From positions 1 to 5,495 of the forward strand of contig JANXBI010000071.1 of NCBI GenBank assembly GCA_025060675.1: a stretch of DNA of 5,495 bases, in the 5' to 3' direction. Below the pieces are notes generated by a model. It did not search any database and was not told the DNA's origin. It worked only from the letters and a program-made list of their open reading frames with translations. Positions within the stretch are counted from its first letter, which is position 1. Each line of letters begins with the position of its first letter. The position numbers and the translations under genes were made by a program. This DNA is from Candidatus Caldatribacterium sp. Lineage in GTDB: Bacteria; Atribacterota; Atribacteria; Atribacterales; Caldatribacteriaceae. Shown here piece by piece: positions 1-3,398 of this stretch.

Positions 1-750
1 GTAGTCTTTGAGTCTGGTGAGATCTTCGTCTAAGGCCTTGATGGATTCCTTTGTGTAGTAGGCATCTCGGACCAAACTCACCGGACAGACTCGTACCCCT
101 AGTTCTTCGTGGAAGAAGATGGTTGCCTTGTAGACGTGGTGGAGCTCAAGTTGTACAGGGAGGAGTGTGGATTTGTACAGGACGAGGGAATCGAAGTTTG
201 GTACCTCTTGGTGCATGAACTCAAGGTGAGCCATAACCTTTGCGAAGGAACCAATGCCCTGTTCTGTCACTCGGCAGAAGTCGTGGACGTCCTTTGGCCC
301 ATCGAGACTCACTTGGATGGAACGGATTCTTGAAGCATACGTTCGCACGAAGTCTGCGTAACTCTTACTGATCACCGTACCATTCGTTGACCAGAGGGTG
401 TAGATTGGGACATCTGGGTAGTTCTCGAAGGCGGTGACGAGGGCCTGTTCAATCACTGGCCAGTTGAGGAGTGGTTCACTTCCCCAGGGGATGACAGCAC
501 ACTGTTGTCCTGGTTTGAACATTTTGGGAAAGAACTCACGCATGGGTTCGTAGAGGTTGATAACCTGTTCGAGGGTGACAGGTTTTGTCTTGTAGGTGTT
601 GTCTCGGATGTAGCAGTACTTACACCTGAGATTGCATTCTAACGTCATTGGGATCTCGACGCATTCGATTCGTGAGATGAATTCTTCGGCGATTGCTTCA
701 AGGTGTTTCTGGACGGAGGGAGAAGTGAGTTCTGGCGAAGCGACGTTCAT
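1..750 (-). CDS. Radical SAM enzyme, SPASM/anSME-like (3' end cut by window edge)
   Basis: The frame is open from the ATG at 750 to the window edge (250 codons), so the C-terminus is missing. Seen: a CxxxCxxC iron-sulfur cluster motif at residues 39-46 (CNLRCKYC, followed by Tyr); GSEP at 90-93 in the place of the usual GGEP SAM-binding motif; STNG at 121-124; and VSLDGPKDVHD at 147-157. This set is typical of radical SAM proteins with SPASM or twitch domains that act on peptides and proteins (anSME, PqqE, RiPP maturases). The C-terminal SPASM cysteines would lie outside the window, so the subclass is inferred. The start is well fixed: a TGA lies in frame at 766-768, no other start codon follows it, and the next Met (35) is only four residues before the first cluster Cys. 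A GAAAGGGG Shine-Dalgarno ends 9 bases before the ATG. The first 53 bases overlap the preceding gene. QueE is unlikely given the VSLDGP motif. Confidence 0.9.
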   Translation of the reverse strand, partial: MNVASPELTSPSVQKHLEAIAEEFISRIECVEIPMTLECNLRCKYCYIRDNTYKTKPVTLEQVINLYEPMREFFPKMFKPGQQCAVIPWGSEPLLNWPVIEQALVTAFENYPDVPIYTLWSTNGTVISKSYADFVRTYASRIRSIQVSLDGPKDVHDFCRVTEQGIGSFAKVMAHLEFMHQEVPNFDSLVLYKSTLLPVQLELHHVYKATIFFHEELGVRVCPVSLVRDAYYTKESIKALDEDLTRLKDY

Positions 751-1021
751 AGAAACAGACCCCTTTCACGCCTACAGAATTGTTCGTTGAACGCCAGCTG
801 AATTGTGACCCATCATTCCCACTGTAGTAACCACCCCAGTACGTACCGTAGTCGATGTCGTAGTATCGATTCGACCCATACACTGTAGTGTTCTGCGTGC
901 TGAAGTCTGCAGAGTTGTGAGTAGCGCAGGCTTGTTTGAGGTTGTTGATGGCGTTGCGGAGTTCACTGATGTGGATGCTCCGAATACGTGTTGTTGTGGT
1001 AATGGTGTCTGTCCAGGACAT
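698..1021 (-). CDS. Small Tyr/Gly/Asn-rich protein with WTD...IHIxEL motif, paralog of the preceding gene
   Basis: This is a 107-residue protein of no named family that I can assign. Residues 3-30 read WTDTITTTTRIRSIHISELR and on to a short helix-like stretch. This is a single copy of a motif of the form WTDx(n)IRxIHIxELRxAIN, which I have the impression of seeing in phage virion proteins. A Cys follows at 32, then a tail (44-77) rich in Tyr, Gly, Ser, Asn and Asp that includes NTTVYGS, two adjacent YY pairs and a WGG. The tail aligns with that of the gene upstream (shared NTTVY/HTTVY, a WGG or YYGG block, and a final FxW). The last 16 residues are basic and differ in composition because they are encoded within the start of the radical SAM gene. 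The ATG is preceded by AGGTGAT, which contains the upstream stop codon. It is a candidate substrate of the neighbouring radical SAM enzyme (inference). Confidence 0.82.
   Translation of the reverse strand: MSWTDTITTTTRIRSIHISELRNAINNLKQACATHNSADFSTQNTTVYGSNRYYDIDYGTYWGGYYSGNDGSQFSWRSTNNSVGVKGVCFYERRFARTHFSLRPETP
760..767 (-). promoter_or_regulatory. Ribosome binding site of the radical SAM gene, inside the upstream coding region
   Basis: GAAAGGGG ends 9 bases before the ATG at 750. It lies inside the reading frame of the 107-residue Tyr-rich protein and supports a real overlap of the two genes. Confidence 0.55.
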
Positions 1022-1026
1022 ACCGC

Positions 1027-1033
1027 ATCACCT
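1027..1033 (-). promoter_or_regulatory. Ribosome binding site containing a stop codon
   Basis: AGGTGAT contains the TGA stop of the 134-residue gene and ends 5 bases before the ATG at 1021, the same arrangement as at 1438 and 3390. Confidence 0.65.
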
Positions 1034-1432
1034 GGAAGAACACTGGTTACTGCCGCAATTCCCACTACCTAATGCCCAGTTGAAGTACGCTGTGCCGTTG
1101 TGGCCACCATAGTACCAGGAGTCGTAGCTGTGGATTGAGCTGTTCCTCGACGACGCATAGGAATTGTAAGAGTCGTAAGTGGTGTTCCGAGACGAGTACA
1201 CGGTAGTATGTCGAGCAGTACACCCTATCGATAGTGGGGTGGCTGCAATCGTATCACGGAGCGTGGTGATGTGGGTTGTCAGAATGCGAGTCTGAAGGGC
1301 TACGGTAGTGATGGTGATGGTGCTCAGATTCCTTCGTGTCCGTTCCGTATTGAGGTTGGTGACGAGTTCGTCGATGTGGATTTTCCTTACAGTGACGTTG
1401 GTGAGGTCCGCATCAGTCCAAATGTACGACAT
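1028..1432 (-). CDS. Small protein with duplicated IHIxEL-like motif and Tyr-x-Ser repeat tail
   Basis: This is a 134-residue protein of unknown function. Residues 5-23 (WTDADLTNVTVRKIHIDEL) match the motif of the downstream paralog. Residues 39-70 look like a degraded second copy (TITITTVALQTRILTTHITTL). After Cys71 comes a Tyr/Ser/Asn-rich tail with five Tyr-x-Ser triplets: YSS at 79, then YDS, YNS and YAS in strict three-residue register at 86-94, and YDS at 103. A WYYGGHNG block and a terminal segment with two Cys (126 and 131) follow. There is no signal peptide or membrane segment. The gene starts 6 bases after the previous stop, behind GGTGAT, and ends 6 bases before the next ATG. The position just after fibre genes suggests a virion-associated protein, and the tail resembles substrates of radical SAM peptide maturases. 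Both points are inference. Confidence 0.82.
   Translation of the reverse strand: MSYIWTDADLTNVTVRKIHIDELVTNLNTERTRRNLSTITITTVALQTRILTTHITTLRDTIAATPLSIGCTARHTTVYSSRNTTYDSYNSYASSRNSSIHSYDSWYYGGHNGTAYFNWALGSGNCGSNQCSSR
1118..1198 (-). repeat. Tyr-x-Ser triplet repeat in the 134-residue protein
   Basis: The codons for residues 79-105 give YSS, then YDS-YNS-YAS in register, and after a SRNSSIHS spacer another YDS. Codon choice varies between copies (TAC/TAT; TCT, TCC, TCG), so the pattern is kept at the protein level rather than as a DNA microsatellite. Confidence 0.7.
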
Positions 1433-1437
1433 CCTTT

Positions 1438-1443
1438 ATCACC
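1438..1443 (-). promoter_or_regulatory. Ribosome binding site containing a stop codon
   Basis: GGTGAT contains the TGA stop of the 107-residue gene and ends 5 bases before the ATG at 1432. An AAAGG lies between but touches the ATG and is too close to serve. Confidence 0.6.
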
Positions 1444-1762
1444 CAGCTTCAACAATGGTAATTCGGAAATCGCACATGCTCGGGTTCGAAAGGAAGATTA
1501 CGGTGTCGAGTTTCACGTTCTCCTTCTTCCACACCAGCTTCTCCTGGTAGACGATGGAGATCGTCACCTGTTGTCCAGTGTATGTTTGAAGAGAAGTGGT
1601 ATACATCAGAGCCTCATCTGGAGGAATGAGAGTGGAGATATCGTACGTGAGGACTGATGTTGTATTCTCGGGACGGAGACGGGTGGTTAAGGAGAGGTTC
1701 TCGGTCTTGAAGCTGAGGAGGTCTCGTTCACCCGATGCCAAGGCTACGGTGACTGTGTACAT
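1439..1762 (-). CDS. Hypothetical beta-rich protein, 107 residues
   Basis: I do not recognise this protein. It shows alternating hydrophobic/polar stretches typical of beta strands throughout (for example MYTVTVALASG at the start, QVTISIVYQEKLVWKKE at 64-80 and FRITIVEAG at the end). It has one Cys, and no signal peptide or transmembrane segment. The coding call rests on an excellent Shine-Dalgarno (GAGGAGGA, with AGGAGG ending 9 bases before the ATG), on tight packing between two genes, and on a TGA stop that forms part of the next gene's ribosome binding site. A TAG in frame at 1778-1780 excludes a longer form. The size and beta-rich character would fit a small virion or fibre-associated protein, but nothing in the sequence proves this. 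Confidence 0.72.
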   Translation of the reverse strand: MYTVTVALASGERDLLSFKTENLSLTTRLRPENTTSVLTYDISTLIPPDEALMYTTSLQTYTGQQVTISIVYQEKLVWKKENVKLDTVIFLSNPSMCDFRITIVEAG

Positions 1763-1766
1763 GTCA

Positions 1767-1922
1767 TCATTCCTCCTCTATGATGTACAGATCAACGAGT
1801 TCTCCAACAAGGACAGCATGGAGGAACCGATTCGGCTTTTCGTCACGTAACGTCGCAACCAACGATTGGAACGTGGTGGTAAACGTATCAATGGTCAATC
1901 TGAGTCGCTGCTCTTTCCTCAT
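1767..1922 (-). CDS. Small ORF, 51 residues, translationally coupled to the fibre gene
   Basis: The ATG overlaps the stop of the fibre-like gene as ATGA, and the frame runs 51 codons to a TGA at 1767-1769. The product begins MRKEQRLRLTIDTF and ends DLYIIEEE: a basic N-terminus, a probably helical middle and an acidic end. It matches no family I know. Evidence for coding: it exactly fills the only gap that would otherwise exceed 20 bases, its start overlaps the previous stop by 4 bases, and its last codons (GAG GAG GAA) form the strong ribosome binding site of the next gene. It has no clear Shine-Dalgarno of its own, so translation would depend on ribosomes finishing the fibre gene. A role as a fibre assembly factor is possible by position only. 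Confidence 0.68.
   Translation of the reverse strand: MRKEQRLRLTIDTFTTTFQSLVATLRDEKPNRFLHAVLVGELVDLYIIEEE
1771..1778 (-). promoter_or_regulatory. Strong ribosome binding site for the 107-residue beta-rich protein
   Basis: GAGGAGGA contains AGGAGG ending 9 bases before the ATG at 1762. It is also the last codons (Glu-Glu-Glu) of the 51-residue ORF. It is the strongest Shine-Dalgarno in the window. Two other ATGs (1770 and 1767) lie closer but are out of frame. Confidence 0.75.
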
Positions 1923-3385
1923 GTCAGGATGACCACACGGATTCTCCCTACGCTTTTTGGAGAAAGGGATTCAAGGGCTATGGCTACAGTCGGTCCAAAG
2001 AGTCGTCGTTTCACCAGATGTCCATTCCTTCCCGTTGTGAGCTGGTCTCCTGGTCGAATCCCAGATTTCCCACTGTAGACGAGGGCTTTGACTTGACCAC
2101 GAAGGGCAACTGGGACGCGTCTGGAGCGGGTGAACTCTTCACGGAAGTTGTGAGTCATCCCAAGGAGGATCCCAGGACTATAGGAAATGATACCGATGCA
2201 TCGTTGTCTGGGACGACAGGGATACACCTTCCCATCGTTTCCCACCCCAACCGCTACCCCCTCCTCAGGAGGGGTGGGAAGTCCATAGGTAAATCCCTCG
2301 GCAAGGTCAGCGTTGTACACCGCTCCCACAAGACCATACTCGTTAATGTAGGCTCGTGTCGTTCCACCAACCTGGAAGTTGATGGTCTGTCCTGTGGGAA
2401 CATTGATGGAGAGTGAGGTGGTGTTGTTCTTAAGGACGAGGTCCTGGCCGTGATACCCATCCACTTGGTCTGCATTGAGTCCTGCAACGAGCTGTCCTTG
2501 AGCATTCGTTCCAATGAGGAACGGTGCTCCTGATGGATTGAAGGTGTGTTGGACGGTGATGGTGTCTTGGGTTCCTTTCCGGACGTAAGTCGCGTCGTGG
2601 TTGTGGGTTGCAGAGGCGAAGGAACTTGCGTGTAACCCATCGACCATATCGGCGTTGAGGTTAGTGACAAGGATTGTGCTGGCAACGATGAGTGGGGCAC
2701 TGGAGGTGACTGTTGAGCGGAAAACCCTTGCCACCAAGTCACCACTTTGGTCTCGAATGGCGACACTCTCTGGGACTGGGGTTGCGTGTGGAGGGTACCC
2801 ACCAACCCGTTCGGCGTTGTCAACAATTCCATTGTTGTTCGGATCATAGACGGTTTTCGTCATTTCTCCAGCGACGGTGTAGTTCACCCCGTCGGTGGAG
2901 AATTCAAGGAGGTTGTTGGTGATTCGGAAGTGGATGTGGTCGACGGTGTCAGCATTCCCAGCAAAAACGGTGTAGTACGTTGATCCCTCTAAGGAGTATT
3001 GGAGTTGGTCATTGGTGACTCGGAAATGGATGCCGTCAACGGTATCTGAGTCACCAGAAGCGACATTCTGGTAATGTAACCCATCGATGGAGTACTGGAG
3101 TCTCTGGGACTCGATACGGAAGTGGAGGTAGTCTACCGTATCGGCGTTCTTGGCCTGGGCAACCTGTCCATAGATGTCACCACCACTGTGGGTGTGTTGG
3201 ACTGGGGCTGCCCCAACTTGGGCATATGTGGTTAAATGGGGGTTATTGGTATCCCTAGTATGGAGTTCGAGCTGATGGAGTACCTCATCGATGATGTCGA
3301 AGTTGTGGTTGATCTCGTCATCCCAGTTGATTTCTCCAGTGGTTGGCTTTGCCAGAGAGTAATGGGGGGTGTAAAGGAAAGCCAT
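1919..3385 (-). CDS. Phage tail-fibre-like structural protein with NADxVDG-xH repeats
   Basis: This 488-residue protein is a likely trimeric fibre on the virion surface. The N-terminus (14-35, PTTGEINWDDEINHNFDII) is a common phage structural motif of the form G-x-x-NW-x-x-x-IN-x-NFD-x-ID. Then follow NPHxxTYAQVGAA and HTHSGGD at 48-70, and HNHD at 261-264; HxH motifs bind metal in trimeric fibres such as T4 gp37. Three 32-residue repeats starting with (N)ADTVDxxHFR lie at 81-174, and two further NADxVDGxH motifs at 244 and 304. The C-terminal part (about 357-488) starts YNADLAEGF, then GVAVGVGNDGKV, IGIISYSPG, VPVALRGQV and IRPGDQLTT. It resembles the terminal domain of many fibre and appendage proteins and, more distantly, the peptidase G2 autocleavage domain. 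The gene starts 7 bases after the DUF4815 stop behind AGGTGATCC. Low-complexity repeats and a fixed start make the coding call firm; the receptor is unknown. Confidence 0.93.
   Translation of the reverse strand: MAFLYTPHYSLAKPTTGEINWDDEINHNFDIIDEVLHQLELHTRDTNNPHLTTYAQVGAAPVQHTHSGGDIYGQVAQAKNADTVDYLHFRIESQRLQYSIDGLHYQNVASGDSDTVDGIHFRVTNDQLQYSLEGSTYYTVFAGNADTVDHIHFRITNNLLEFSTDGVNYTVAGEMTKTVYDPNNNGIVDNAERVGGYPPHATPVPESVAIRDQSGDLVARVFRSTVTSSAPLIVASTILVTNLNADMVDGLHASSFASATHNHDATYVRKGTQDTITVQHTFNPSGAPFLIGTNAQGQLVAGLNADQVDGYHGQDLVLKNNTTSLSINVPTGQTINFQVGGTTRAYINEYGLVGAVYNADLAEGFTYGLPTPPEEGVAVGVGNDGKVYPCRPRQRCIGIISYSPGILLGMTHNFREEFTRSRRVPVALRGQVKALVYSGKSGIRPGDQLTTGRNGHLVKRRLFGPTVAIALESLSPKSVGRIRVVILT
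2864..3145 (-). repeat. Three tandem 32-residue repeats in the fibre-like protein
   Basis: Residues 81-112, 113-144 and 145-174 share the pattern (A/S)DTVDxxHFR(I/V)xxxxLxxSxxGxxY. DNA copies are diverged but recognisable. Each unit probably adds one beta segment to the fibre shaft; copy number may vary among relatives. Confidence 0.85.
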
Positions 3386-3389
3386 TCAC

Positions 3390-3398
3390 GGATCACCT
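3390..3398 (-). promoter_or_regulatory. Ribosome binding site overlapping the DUF4815 stop codon
   Basis: AGGTGATCC is complementary over nine bases to the usual 3' end of 16S rRNA and includes the TGA stop of the upstream gene. It ends 4 bases before the fibre ATG, which sets that start and implies coupled translation. Confidence 0.75.

Noticed and set aside
109..333. Plus-strand ORF of 74 codons opposite the radical SAM gene
   Set aside because: It lies antisense within a frame with convincing radical SAM motifs, has no ribosome binding site and no recognisable product.
1..750. QueE-type radical SAM for 7-deazaguanine, common in phages
   Set aside because: The VSLDGPKDVHD and STNG motifs fit SPASM/anSME-type enzymes rather than QueE, and no other queuosine-pathway gene is present.
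772..1065. Minus-strand ORF of 97 codons across the junction of the two paralogs
   Set aside because: It is a different frame from both paralogs, whose mutual similarity shows the correct frames.
791..1198. Diversity-generating retroelement target, because of Tyr/Ser/Asn-rich tails
   Set aside because: Such targets show AAC/AAT-derived codons with a constant third base; here third bases are mixed (TCG, CGG, GCG, AGG), and no template repeat or reverse transcriptase is in the window.
1271..1657. Plus-strand ORFs of 128 and 80 codons
   Set aside because: They are antisense to two well-supported minus-strand genes and run across their junction; the translation has no family features.
2254..2847. 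Minus-strand ORF of 197 codons
   Set aside because: It is an alternative frame inside the fibre-like gene; Pro/Ser/Thr-rich low-complexity translation is expected from a frame-shifted reading.
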